Source: Priapulus caudatus (lineage: Eukaryota > Priapulida > Priapulimorpha > Priapulimorphida > Priapulidae). Taken from it: a stretch of 64,000 nt of DNA. The DNA lies in contig NW_014577736.1 in NCBI RefSeq assembly GCF_000485595.1, positions 99,857 to 163,856 on the forward strand. Reading direction: 5' to 3'. This document shows, in pieces, positions 53,356 to 64,000 of the stretch. Position 1 is the first letter of the stretch; each line of letters starts with the position of its first letter. The notes below the pieces were generated by a model. That model ran no database searches. It worked only from the letters and a program-made list of their open reading frames with translations, and was not told where the DNA came from. Made by a program: the position numbers and the translations under genes.

Positions 53356-55757
53356 TTAGTCCGCTGCAGTTTTCTTAACGAATGCTGTCAGCTGAGATAC
53401 CTCGGATGGCAGACGACTAAACTCGATCTCTTCATTGGTGGCGATCTCCTCCCCTTCTCCATCTCCATCCACTAGAAAAGGAGATCAGAGAGTATTCTAA
53501 ACATGAACTTGAACATGAACTTGAAACAGATCAGAAAGTAATCCAAACATGAACGTTAGCAAGAATGACGGTGATTATTAAAAACCATTCCCATTCGGGG
53601 TTCATTGCCCGGTTGTTCGCTTTACGATCGTTATTTAGAAATCTGTTACGCCGACATCATGGTATTACTCACCGATTAGGGCTGGAGCGCCATATTTGTG
53701 TGACGGCGCGTACAGACAGAGGAGCGCGAACACGTAAACATTCCACATGCCGTAGGCTCCCACGTAGAAAGCGCTCGTGTACTCCAGCTTGCTCCTCTCC
53801 TCCGACAGGTCTTCTCCCCACTTCCAGTGACCTTCAGCAACTTGGCTGACGATGAAAAAGATCACCGTGAGAGCGGCGCAGAGCAATGTGATCAACATCA
53901 GGAACTTGAACCGGTAGATGATTCCCTGAAAATGTAAACGATAGATGGCAGCACTTGTACAACAACGCCAGTAGATGCAATAAGTTCAACACTCGCCACG
54001 TACATATATGTATGTATTGTTTGTATATTTGTACACGAACGGATTTGACCTAACCTCGTAATACGCCCGTCTCTTGCTAGGCATGCTGGGAAGAGAGCCT
54101 CGCTTGAACGTTATGTTCCTGAACACCTGAAAAATTATCACAACAATTACTTTTGGCAATTTACTAGTTCAGCAAGTACACCGACATTTACCACAGTTAT
54201 GGCTCTGATCTCATTATGATTAAAGTACATACATCACACATTCACATTATTATAAAATTTCAATAATGAATGTTTAATAAACAATACAAAATGGAAAAAA
54301 AGTGGATCAATTAACGGCATTAACCATAGGATACTGATGGATGACTCAGAACTTCAATGCACATGTTGTTTTGCTGCCTTATATTCCTGTATGCCACATG
54401 ATATATCATATAATTCAGTCAAGCGAATGTGTGGGTACCTTAAAGACCATCCAACAGAGCAGAATGAAGTAGAGGCAGGCACATATGCCTGCTATAATTA
54501 TGAAGGAATACGCAAGATTTGTGCCAAGATCAGTTGCCCAGATGCTGTAGAATGGATTACGAAGTTGTACACCCCTGAAGAAGAAAATATTTCCTTCACG
54601 TACAGATTCTCACCAACTAACACTCACTCATAATCACTACAAACTCTCTAGCTGGAAATTTGCATTGCATACCATTCGCATAATATTATCGGATCGGTAA
54701 ATTAAGTATCTTTCCTGGCAACCGTGGTTTGTGAGCGTACCTTTCACACATGTCGAAGATGAACATGCACAGGCAGCCGAACATCACGGCAGCGAGATGC
54801 TTCCAGTAAGCAACAAGTCTGTTCCGCTCCACGTCATCCTGAGAAAAATTTTTTAGTTAAAACAATCTACTTCATTTCATTGTGCTGTATGAGCAAATTT
54901 TGGGCTGCGACTCGTGAACATATTAATACGTGTGAGAAGGAACACACCCGCCAGATGAGAAAAGCCATTACCATTAAATGTTCGCCAGCAAATATGATCC
55001 AGAAGCAGAGCAGCAAACTGAAGAACACGCCCTGCTTGATGTCGCTTAGCAACAGCATGAATGGCAGCTCCATCCATAATGTCAGCCACTCGATAGGGAC
55101 TGAAATTATACACAAGAATGATATACAAGAATATCAATTATATACAAGAATGATATACAAGAATATCAATTATATACAAGAATGATATAGGTTGTCAGTG
55201 CAACAAAAGTTGATTCACCAAACTGATTAGTCTATAGGTCATCAAACCTAACGTATAACCTAACTCATTTAACATATAACAAAAATGCTTTATTTACAAT
55301 TCTTAACCAGCATGTGATTCTATAACATTAGATGGCTTACGTTAATACCATGTAAGTGTTTAGTTATTGCTAATTGGCTATAAACGTATAACTATAAATG
55401 TTAAATCCTACTTACTGTTATTAATCACCAACACTACGCCCAAACCAAGTAACATTCTGGAATAGAAATAAATTCATCCACAATCATGCTATATAACCAA
55501 TATTTAATAGGGCCCTTTTTTATCAATAAATATGTTAGTATTTGTTCACATGTTCTTTGAAATTTAACTGTGACTTGCTTCAATGCAATTACTATACCTG
55601 CAAAGTGAAACAGCACTTACTTCTCCAGGAGGACTGGTGGGCGTGGCAACTGCTTGACCCTCCTCCAGAACCAAATGATGATGCCAATGAGTATAGGTGT
55701 CACCACTGTCTTCGTGCTATACCAAACCTTTGTAAAACCACCATTTTGGTGGATGAC
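53356..55757 (-). CDS. WLS: WLS exons 7-14: transmembrane bundle and cytoplasmic tail
   Basis: This part starts [17 protein letters not shown] (human [16 protein letters not shown]) and goes through [120 protein letters not shown] and [19 protein letters not shown]. These are seven hydrophobic segments, so with the missing N-terminal anchor the usual eight helices are complete. The last exon is an acidic, Ser-poor tail ending KKTAAD*. Exon 8 is only 41 bases. Confidence 0.95.
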
Positions 55758-57988
55758 CTGCCATAGTCAATGATAAAGAATCAGAGAAGGTGCCGCAGCA
55801 TTTTACAAAATACTATAGTTTTGACATGTCTATGTTTTGTTATTACAGTTGAGCAAGAAATGTCATTTGGACAAGAAGGTACAGGCTATGATTACTAGTC
55901 ATTTTTTCATTATTATATCTGCTACCGATATCTGTACTTACTAACAGTACACACTAATATAATATTACACCAATCATCACACTTCATTTGTCACTGATCT
56001 TATATTATACATTTACTATTCCTATAAAGGAGTATTCAAAGTCTCAATTGTCGCGTACAGGTAAATACAGACAATCACAAAAGTACCGTACACACCATCA
56101 TGCAGCAAGGCAACCATTATAATAGACACGACAGGTACACACACAGCTTTGTAGAGCCACAGAGCTGCATCAGATTGCAATTTGGTTACAAACACCATCA
56201 CGCTCCTACAAACTTACGATGACCCAGATGTCTTTTAGTGTGCCGATGCCATAGTTTTTGTTGTCGGTCACACCGGTGATCGGCAGACGAATGTTGATGA
56301 GGTAGAAGTTGTGATGCACAGCGCCGTACTCGTACAGTGGCAACATCGAACAGTTGTAGTTGTAGCCATCTTCCTTCTGTAATCAAATACCAAACATCCG
56401 GTGACTTCATTGTAACAACTGGTGCCTCCTCATTGAGACGTACCTCAATAATAACTTATTTAGTTATAAGACTGGACTCATCCAGGTATTACAGCTGTTG
56501 GCTGAGGGAAAGTGATACAAAGCGAATAGACCTTGTCACAAAGTCTCACTCAGTCATCTTCATGTACCATTTAGAAATGTCATGCAAAGTCACTTGTTTT
56601 TGAGAATAAATAAGATATTGTTATTCGCAACACATCTTTCCCCTCTTTAAATTTGTCATACATGGTCAGATTTTCATAGCAAGCCATGCTCAAGTACTCA
56701 GGTAACCCGAGAAAATCTGTGAATGATTGGCAAAGGTCGGGTGAAAAAGGCCTAAATGTATATACATACTGTGTTTCTGTACAGGGCTAAGTATAGTATC
56801 ATATCAATGGTAACGTCAGCACTAAGGTATCTAGTATTATAGTCTATGCTAGTAGCTGCTTGCTAGACAACAACAACTCCACATTCAACATGTAAAGACT
56901 CACAAACTGTTCATCCAGGCTGCAGTCCATTGTACGAGTCTCCGACGCATGTGCCAGCTCCTTCCAGTCACCTGGTTTGTCACCGATGTCGCGGTACCCC
57001 AGACGCAGATCCAGCCCTAAGAGCGGTTTCTCTATCACTGCCAACAGAAAATGTCCATGCTGAGTCATCAACACACAAATAACAAGTTACTTATGTGAGC
57101 GAAAACATGCTGCTGCTACTGCTACTGCTACTACCACTGCTGCTGCTACTGCCACTGCCGCTATTGCTGCTACTACTGCTGCTCCCGCTGCCGCCGGCGC
57201 CGACGACAACGATGACGACGATGGTGATGACGATGATGCTACAGAGAACACTCAGAAGGCACCGAGGTAGCCATACGTACTTGGGTTGTGCTTCTGGTAG
57301 GCAATGTCCAGCATCATCACTCCCACCATGTACTGAAACCAACGCACCATGTCTGGCTCTCTAGTCCCTGTTGAAAAACATTCTTAATGTTATTTGCAGA
57401 TACAAGATTACAACTATAGTGAAATCAGAACCATGATACACCATCACAATTATGGTCAAATCCAAAGCATATATATGAGACTACGAAGTTCTATTACAAA
57501 CTACCGCAGTGAATCGCATCCACAATCACACTTGAATGAAAGAGAATAGTGGGAAATTTAACAAGCTACATATATACGCACCCTCCATGGGATTGGGAAA
57601 CTGCAGTGAGAAGACAATATGGTCCGCGGTGATGTGGTTGTCTATGATGTACGGGTCATCCAGCGTAGACACACGATTACAGTTTCCCTGCACACGAACC
57701 AAAATATGATTGACATTGACATTTATTTATGTTAAAATGAGTAATTGAGTAGCATAAAACATACGTGCATTAACACATTTAACAGAGATATAAGTCAACG
57801 GTATAAGCTACAGCTAAAATTTATAGAGTGCTAAACAAGAGTAGTGCTTAATAAATATAGCCGCAGAGACAATGTAACACGTACCTCTCCGCGTGGGTAA
57901 AACCATTTTCTCTGCTGCGTTAATGCACTGGAACCTTCATCTACACACTTTGTCGCCAGCAGAACCTGCACATTGTTTGGGGCTGGAG
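53356..57988 (-). CDS. WLS: Wntless (GPR177/Evi), Wnt cargo receptor, 13 exons recovered
   Basis: WLS is a multipass receptor that binds palmitoleoylated Wnt and carries it from ER/Golgi to the plasma membrane. Exons, 5' to 3' on the - strand: 57988-57885, 57687-57582, 57367-57281, 57037-56904, 56376-56218, 55757-55621, 55456-55416, 55099-54972, 54838-54741, 54574-54439, 54126-54055, 53925-53673, 53471-53356 (stop TAA 53358-53356). All junctions are GT/AG and phase-continuous, giving about 523 codons; human WLS is 541 residues. Diagnostic text: [40 protein letters not shown] and [19 protein letters not shown]. The first exon, with start codon and signal-anchor helix, is not found; the recovered part starts at phase 1 with the equivalent of human APGP. 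Confidence 0.96.
56218..57988 (-). CDS. WLS: WLS exons 2-6: luminal Wnt-binding domain
   Basis: The five exons encode [88 protein letters not shown] and [12 protein letters not shown]. They align with human VKCVDARK, KWFVPWGPNHCD, ANDIVFSVHIPLPHME, SPWFQFMLFILQLDIAFK, LAYRDDAFAEWTEMAH and HKFYLLNIRLP. This is the luminal beta-sandwich domain between the first and second transmembrane helices. Two conserved Cys contexts (KCVD, GNC) are kept. Confidence 0.95.
57104..57240. repeat. TGC/TAC and GAC trinucleotide repeat
   Basis: Mixed TGCTACTGC triplets pass into GACGACGATGATG in the WLS intron between exons 4 and 5. Poly-Leu and poly-Ser frames here are artefacts. Confidence 0.9.
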
Positions 57989-59032
57989 CTGCAAAACCAA
58001 AAACAACAATTGATTTAATTGGTATCGCTAGAAATATGTGTGTGTGACTACAGAGCTAACGATGTACTTACATCATATTAGAGCACTCTTTCATGTGTAC
58101 ATTTGACCAATTCTCATAACCATCAAAAGCTTCTAATGGATCAAATACATCTAACTGAGTAAAACATTTAATGGTATTATAGTCTTTCAACAAAAAACTT
58201 ATTAGAAGTACGTGACAATCGTTTGTTGGGGAGAAAGCACCACGCACATGTTTACAGATGCTGCAGAAGATAATATAAAAAAATAAAATAATTATAATAA
58301 AATACTATCCTGGTAAGGTCTGATATGTCATTACCAATCTGATATCAACTAGAACGAATCAAACAACACAGTGCCAGTTTCCCTGGTGACCCGACTCTCT
58401 TCCCACATAACTTGTCTGGCATTTCGCACTCGCTTGGAAAGTGAGCAGTGTTCTTTTCATAGGGACCTGTCAGGTTTACAGCATGTAATTGCATGTTTAT
58501 GATGCTGGTGCGAGCTGTTGAACTGTTCCAGACACAGCGGCTCCCAGTGAACTGCAGCTATTCTGAACCTAACCCCAGGCTATGCACGCATATATATATA
58601 TATACATATACACAGTACAGCATTCGTCCGCTTAATCATCGCAGTCAAACTTTCACTGCATAGATGTACTGCCGTACTCGATGACCAATATTCCTACACC
58701 CTAAAAAGCTGAGACCATGATTAATTTCCCTTGAAATAATACACATTTAGCTTGCCCCCTATTATGCAACTACACTTTTTACATTCACAATGATAGTCAT
58801 TGACATTACAGTAATCTCACAAATTTATATAGACTGGCATGACAGTGGACAGCATAACAATTTGACTTCCTTATATCAGGACTGAATAAAAACACATTTG
58901 TTTTTATTCAATCCTGCTTGGCAGTGATGCAGGGATCTGTCAAGGTAATCTACACAGAATGTAGCAAGTATGTAGTGTTAGAAAGCTGATGGGTCTTCAT
59001 CAGTTCCCACAAGAAACCAACGGCAGCTGAGT

Positions 59033-59284
59033 CTACGCTGATAGACAATACAGGCTGAACATTTTTCCGCGCAGTATATAATCACGCTGTAAAATTTTTA
59101 CGCGCTCAATTCGCAGACGATCGTGCGTGTGTTGCGCGCGCCGCGCGAGATACACAACAGCAGACGCGGCTATAACACTGTTAACTATTCTCTTGTGATC
59201 AAGTGTCTGAGCTCGGACAATCTGCCGCACGCACTGACTGATCATGGGCGACAGCTCCGAGCCAAGATGCGCGGCCTGCTGCAC
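59033..59284 (-). CDS. Unassigned small ORF (possible 5' exon of a minus-strand gene)
   Basis: An 83-codon ATG-to-stop frame in a local CpG-rich patch (about 59100-59340), 1.05 kb upstream of the first recovered WLS exon. It contains a weak hydrophobic stretch (IVNSVIAASAVVYLA) after Lys-Arg, which could be a membrane anchor, and a possible donor within it (GTT|gtgtat). It does not resemble the known WLS N-terminus, and the splice to 57988 could not be confirmed. It could be the WLS 5' exon, another gene's first exon, or chance. Confidence 0.22.
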   Translation of the reverse strand: MQQAAHLGSELSPMISQCVRQIVRAQTLDHKRIVNSVIAASAVVYLARRAQHTHDRLRIERVKILQRDYILRGKMFSLYCLSA

Positions 59285-61703
59285 CTGTAAATATAGCAGA
59301 GCGGTGCCTTGGCAAAGGATAGTATTCCCGCGCGCCGCCCGTACGTATGTAGTTAGTTAGAGGATGCCACCACTAATGTGAACATCATGTGCGAGTCGTT
59401 ACAACAAGCTGCCGCATTGTATCTAGCATGAGCCACGATGGTCGGGAACGTTTCTGTAGGGCGGCCCACCTCACAGCGGCAGGAAGCGAGAAGGATGCTG
59501 AGCATCTGTGAGTGCCTCAGCTTCCGCCACACTGCCTCCAGTGTTCCGTCTGCGTGGCTGTACCGTGTGCATGTGCTGGCAAGACATTCACTAACGCTGA
59601 AGGGGTCGTTGCCGTATATTTAGTACCCGAGGTGTCGGCGAGTATGTCGCCTACGCCTACTCCCTAACCCTAGCCCTAACACCCTAACCCTAACCATATC
59701 AAATAGTTACCTCGGGTACATATTATACGCCATTATACGACAACGACCCTTCGTGCTTCACTAACCCGGTTCATGATAATCCAATTACCACGAGGATATA
59801 ACAAGTCTATATGTGCGATGGGCCCACCAATGAAATGCACTTCTTATAGTACCTCTCACTACAGTCTCTCATCACATACGAAGGTTTTTCACCATTTACA
59901 ACACTCTAGGGTATCGACCCTGCCATACTACGGCGAAAACCAAGCGTTCGAGATTGAGAGAATTCATAACATCAAGAGTGCATAATATAGACTATATTAC
60001 CGTATACTAAAATAGATTATATTATACACTCCTGATAATATATGAGGTCATGTATAGCTATTTTACTCGCATGATGCTTGCCAATCTAAACGGTTTTACA
60101 GAGGATAAAAGCTACAACAATCGCCTACATGGCATATCAGAGATTATCTCAGTATGTATATGATGAGTAAATGCGATACGTATATTGAGACAACTAGTAC
60201 TGAGTGAATGTTTTGCTAGACAGAAGAGCTACAACAAAAAGGGGGAGTGTACACATTGATTTGCACACGTGCAGGCAGTTGAAACATAAATCCAGACAGC
60301 CTGAAGAGTTATATATTGTGCATTTTCCTGTTTATCATGACATGGCAGAGCTGCTAAACTTTCCAGACACGATTATTGATTGAGGCACTATAATTGTGAG
60401 ACGTCCAGTAAGCCTGGCTGGCAGTACAAACCACAGACCAAGTTACTGGAGGGAATTTGCCTTGGCTGCAGCAAAACAGTGTATTCGGCACTAGTGAAAG
60501 TATTCGGCACTATAGTGGAGTAGTTATAGGGATTGGAAACACTTTGAAATAGCACCATCAATGTGTCATTTATTCTTTTACCTTATTTTTGCTTTGGTGT
60601 GCAGCATTTCTCTGTGCTGTAGATGCAATTGATTTGATAAATGGAGAACACAAAAGGAAGGTCACAAAAATTCCCAGGATATAATTTCATCGGAACCAAC
60701 TTGTTTAGCGCACCACAGGAGAATTTTTATCAGCTAGGATACAAGCACGTTTTCCAATCAACTTAGCCACACAAAACGTGTTTGGAGATTAGTATCAGCC
60801 TATAACACAATGGCACGTTAGTGATTGAGGAAATTCAATAGTTCCGAGACATTCACGAACCTGATTCAGCTAATCTGCAGCCCTTTGTAGGCGAGCTGGC
60901 TTTGGTGTGCGCAACAAGCCACTTACACAAAGGCGATTACTTGCACTACTTGCCAGCATGTCACAACAGGCTAGAGGCATTAATACTGCCAATACTGACA
61001 TATATGTAGGACTAGCTATTATAATGCTACAAAATTTAACTAATAATTCAATAAAATTGTGACGCTGCATCCATGATGTCACTAATAAAATATTAATGTT
61101 GATATACTCCTAATAAAATACTGAAATTCCATGTCTACCACATTTGATATGTAGCTTCTGGTTCTACAGAAAGCTTCTGATACCACAGAAAATCACTTTA
61201 CCCAATGTATCGTGCTACGACTAAACATATGCATCGGAATTTTGCTCCTGGGCGTATGTATACATATTGGCACAATCCTAGCTAACCACTCTAAACTGCC
61301 ACATATTTATTGTTGAGGGAGCCCCTACGATTATATAGCCTGCTCATGCTAACAACGCTGATTATAACTACAGCTGTATACGCAGTTATTGATCGATCAT
61401 TGGTTTCTCCTTCCTCCCCCCCCCTCCTCTCTCTCTCTCTCTCTCTTCATGCTGGCCTCATTGGGGCGTTGCATGTGGAGGAATGTTCCAGAATTCACTC
61501 CTACCCTGTTATACCTAACCAATATTATACTATTGTGTGCAAGCATTTGACTATGTGGTCAGTGACTCAGTATAATTGGTCAATTTGTATAAGCATAATA
61601 GGTAGCAACAGTGGCCATTTCATAACAAATAACCAACTAGAAATGCACAATTATAGCATCACAAACATCACGCTGTCAAAATGTTTATGATGTACCTACA
61701 ATA
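59285..61703. other. Non-coding region with one telomeric-core palindrome
   Basis: No supported gene. The first 60 bases are GC-rich and may be the promoter side of a minus-strand transcript. Apart from the palindromic element at 59596-59756 I see no structured feature up to 61694. Confidence 0.5.
59596..59756. mobile_element. Palindromic element A with telomeric core and 9-bp target duplication
   Basis: TTCACTAAC occurs directly at 59587-59595 and 59757-59765. The inverted ends are GCTGAAGGGGTCGTTGCCGT and the inverse of GCACGAAGGGTCGTTGTCGT; the arms continue inward to GTACCCGAGG / CCTCGGGTAC (59632, 59710). Between the arms lies CCCTAACCCTAGCCCTAACA and more (59662-59695). 161 bases, no coding. 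The 9-bp duplication fits Mutator-like insertion. Confidence 0.8.
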
Positions 61704-62020
61704 GGCGCAAATCCACTTTAGGCACCTTAGGTATCACGAAGTGATGCACAGATTTCTGTGTATCATCAACTGATGCACAGACTTTCCGTATATCAAGGAA
61801 TGATGCAAAAACCCTAACCCTAACCCTAACCCTAAGTCATGAAGTATAACCTTAGGCTTAGGTATCACGAAGTGTGTTAGGGTTAGGGTTAGGGTTAGGG
61901 TTAGCGTTAGGGTTTTTGCATCATTCCTTGATATACGGAAAGTCTGTGCATCAGTTGATGATACACAGAAATCTGTGCATCACTTCTTGATACCCAAGGT
62001 GCCTAAAGTGGATTTGCACC
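61704..62020. mobile_element. Palindromic element B with telomeric arms and near-9-bp duplication
   Basis: Flanks CCTACAATA (61695-61703) and CCTACTATA (62021-62029) match at 8 of 9. The ends GGCGCAAATCCACTTTAGGC and GCCTAAAGTGGATTTGCACC are inverted, and the arms run about 130 bases with GATGCACAGATTTCTGTG motifs. The inner arm ends are (CCCTAA)4 at 61812-61834 and the inverse (TTAGGG)n at 61877-61913, around a loop of about 42 bases. 317 bases. Confidence 0.82.
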
Positions 62021-62030
62021 CCTACTATAT

Positions 62031-62096
62031 ATACTATACACACACACACATGCACGCACGCACGCACGCACGCACGTGCACGCACACGCACACATA
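62031..62096. repeat. CA / GCAC microsatellite
   Basis: ACACACACAC, (GCAC)n and GCACACGCACACA abut the right flank of palindrome B. Confidence 0.92.
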
Positions 62097-62617
62097 TGGA
62101 GAACACCGCATATCATATCGAGTGGATGTGAGCAGAAATCGTTGATGCAAATATACTGTTTGCAGTTAGAAAGGTAACTACTCATAGGGTTTAATGCTAA
62201 TCCCCTTGTTGTGAGTACCAAACATGTTTGAGCTCTAAGACAATTGTTGCAAACAATGTTTTGTGGTTTTGGTCACGACACATGGCCAACTTTCGGTAAA
62301 GTGCAAATGTTCTTCATTGCTTTAATACAGGAAAAGAATATCATGTGCATTATCTGCGAAGAACATGTAGCACGTAGGCCTACCTTCTTTCTTGGTCTTA
62401 TGTTTATACTTATTCATTCACTGGACAACATTTAAATGTTACATCAGTCTAAATATCAGCCAGCTAAAAATAAATATGCTGCATTTAATTATACCGCCAA
62501 TTTGGGTATAGAACTATCACTAAGTCTAAAGTCTATGATTTAGACATACAATACATTATTAGTGGATGACTTCTTACCTAAATACTCTGTCATATCACGC
62601 ATATCAGATTGATTTAA

Positions 62618-63660
62618 AGGCTCACAATGCGCATCTAAACGCTAATTTCTCCAGTACTAGACTAGCAAATACTTCGTGGCATGCATAATCACACTACTTT
62701 ATGACAAAATAAACTCTAGTTGCTCCCATTTCACTGCGCGTTTGCTTAAAACCCACAAGAAAGAGGTGAGCAAACTGGCATTCTGGCGCAAACGCCGACT
62801 GTTTGCCAAACAATATAGCCTCGAAGTGGTGACCAGGGTTCTCCCTACGATGCCCGCGCCCCGTTTGGGAAAACTCCCCCCTGTTTCAATCGTTGCGCCC
62901 CGTTTGAATTACCTCCGCCCCGATTAAATTCCACCACAATAAAAGTTTGACAGCGCGGGAATCCATCGTCAAGAATTCCCATTCGACCAGGACCACCGAC
63001 GCGTGTAATTTTACCGTACCACGCATGCACTGCAGACCATACACAAGTACAAACAGTTAACCTGTACTGAACCCAACACTAACTGTACACCGACTCGGCT
63101 ATCTTATATATACAAGAACCCCAAATACCGTCTATAGTGTGGTGGCGATTTTACCCATTAATTAGTGGTACGGTAAAAAAACACGCCCCCGGACCCCCCT
63201 AGTTTCCCCTTGGGGGTATACATTGGAGGTATTTTCAACAGAGTGGCTATATACCCGGCAGCCGGCATATATCTGACGGCTGCCGGGCACGGTCTTCGAT
63301 TTCCTAAATGCCCGGCAGTTTTTAATTTTTAGTGTTATCTCAAGTAAACAAGGGTTAGGGTTAGAGTTAGGATTAGGTTTAGGGTTAGGGTTCGGGTTAG
63401 GGTTAGAGTTAGGGTTTTTGTTAGGGTTAGGGTTAGAGTTAGGGTTAGGAACTGCCGGGCATTTAGGAAAACGAAGACCGTGCCCGGCTGCCGGGCATAT
63501 AGCCACAGCGTATTTTCAAATACCTTTTATAAGACAACGCGCAGTGAAATGGGAGGAACTAGAGTTTATTTTGTCATAAGGTAGTGTGATTATGCATGCC
63601 ACGAAGTATTTGCTAGTCTAGTACTGGAGAAATTAGCGTTTGGATGCGTATTGTGAGCCT
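62618..63660. mobile_element. TTAA-flanked MITE, about 125-bp inverted repeats
   Basis: TTAA lies at 62614-62617 and 63661-63664. The ends are AGGCTCACAATGCGCATCTA and the inverse of AGGCTCACAATACGCATCCA; the arms match closely over about 62618-62742 and 63536-63660. Interior text TTCTGGCGCAAACGCC and CAATATAGCCTCGA is shared with the TTAA element at 46225-47472 (ATCTGGCGCCAACGC, CAATATAGCCTCGA). It hosts palindrome C. Confidence 0.87.
63238..63509. mobile_element. Palindromic element C with telomeric core, nested in a TTAA MITE
   Basis: GTATTTTCAA is directly repeated at 63229-63238 and 63510-63519 (a 9-10 bp duplication). The inverted arms are GTGGCTATATACCCGGCAGC and the inverse of TGCCGGGCATATAGCCAC, with a second inner pair GCACGGTCTTCG..CCTAAATGCCCGGCAG. 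The centre (63351-63449) is degenerate (TTAGGG)n. About 272 bases. Confidence 0.8.
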
Positions 63661-64000
63661 TTAAGTTTAAGTGCTCTGAATCCGTATAGTTTTCACGATG
63701 CAATAATTATCGGGACAGTTATATTATGAGTTAACCACATTACCTTATACTACTACTACTACTAGTTATAAGTATTACTATTCGTCTTCAAAGACCAAAG
63801 CCAAAGGATTATATCGAAGACGGAATGACTTATGGCTATGCAACTATTTCTGTAGCTCTAGCCCGCGTACTGTACTGTTGAACTGTACGCGGGCTATACT
63901 TATTACTATACTCTATATAGTACTACTAGTACTACTACTAGTACTACCAGGAGTAAGATAATATATAGGATCTTATATTATATAGGATATATATTAGATA
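63661..64000. other. AT-rich end of window with TAC repeats and a perfect hairpin
   Basis: No gene. TAGCCCGCGTAC (63859-63870) and GTACGCGGGCTA (63885-63896) form a 12-bp perfect stem with a 14-base loop. (TAC)n runs and CTAGTACTA palindromes lie at 63747-63775 and 63915-63950. Confidence 0.6.

Noticed and set aside
54337-54633. 98-codon Cys-rich ORF on the + strand inside WLS
   Set aside because: It is the antisense of a WLS exon (54574-54439) encoding [13 protein letters not shown] on the - strand; the frame is a shadow.
57999-58170. 28-codon open stretch on the - strand (VFDPLEAFDGYENW) between possible splice sites
   Set aside because: Its end phase does not fit the WLS exon at 57988 and it matches no part of WLS; length is within chance.

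Overview
The window is a eukaryotic chromosome end. It opens with about 100 bases of (CCCTAA)n in the orientation of a true left telomere. It carries two intron-rich animal genes: a cohesin-loader gene (NIPBL/Nipped-B/SCC2) on the + strand and a Wntless (WLS/GPR177) gene on the - strand. TTAGGG-type telomeres together with WLS, a metazoan Wnt-secretion receptor, indicate an animal. Both proteins align along their length with human homologues recalled from knowledge, but with clear divergence. I infer an invertebrate, perhaps an early-branching one such as a sponge; the phylum cannot be settled from this window. No bacterial or viral gene set is present.

Layout. 1-3991: telomere, short subtelomeric repeats and microsatellites, with no coding exon I can support. 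3992-50077: NIPBL, about 50 coding exons plus a second copy of four of them. The first coding exon(s) for the MAU2-binding N-terminus are not found. 50078-53355: intergenic or 3'UTR DNA between two convergent genes. 53356-57988: WLS, 13 exons recovered, signal-anchor exon not found. 59285-64000: repeat-dominated DNA with no supported gene.

The NIPBL introns are crowded with repeats. They include hAT-like and TTAA-flanked non-autonomous elements, a 3.3 kb foldback element, two copies of a 1 kb dispersed repeat, a dead LINE fragment, many minisatellites and two N gaps (14764-15407 and 30660-30669). The blocks 25847-30659 and 30670-35250 are nearly identical and meet at a 10-N gap. They differ mainly in minisatellite copy number (6 versus 3 units), which looks like two haplotypes joined in series rather than a real gene duplication. 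If taken literally it would insert an in-frame repeat of 145 codons in the HEAT region.

The most unusual observation is at 59.6-63.5 kb. Three palindromic elements have unrelated arm sequences, each has telomeric repeats at its core, and each is flanked by a 9-10 bp direct repeat. They look like small foldback transposons of Mutator-like target-site type that carry telomere repeats in a subtelomeric region. A second recurring theme is short tandem duplications that copy NIPBL exon-intron junctions, including one 10-copy array of a splice donor.

Functionally, NIPBL (with MAU2) loads cohesin onto chromatin, and WLS carries lipidated Wnt from the Golgi to the cell surface. Nothing here suggests the two neighbours act together. 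Exon coordinates were read by eye from GT/AG sites, reading-phase continuity and remembered homologue sequence; no alignment program was run.
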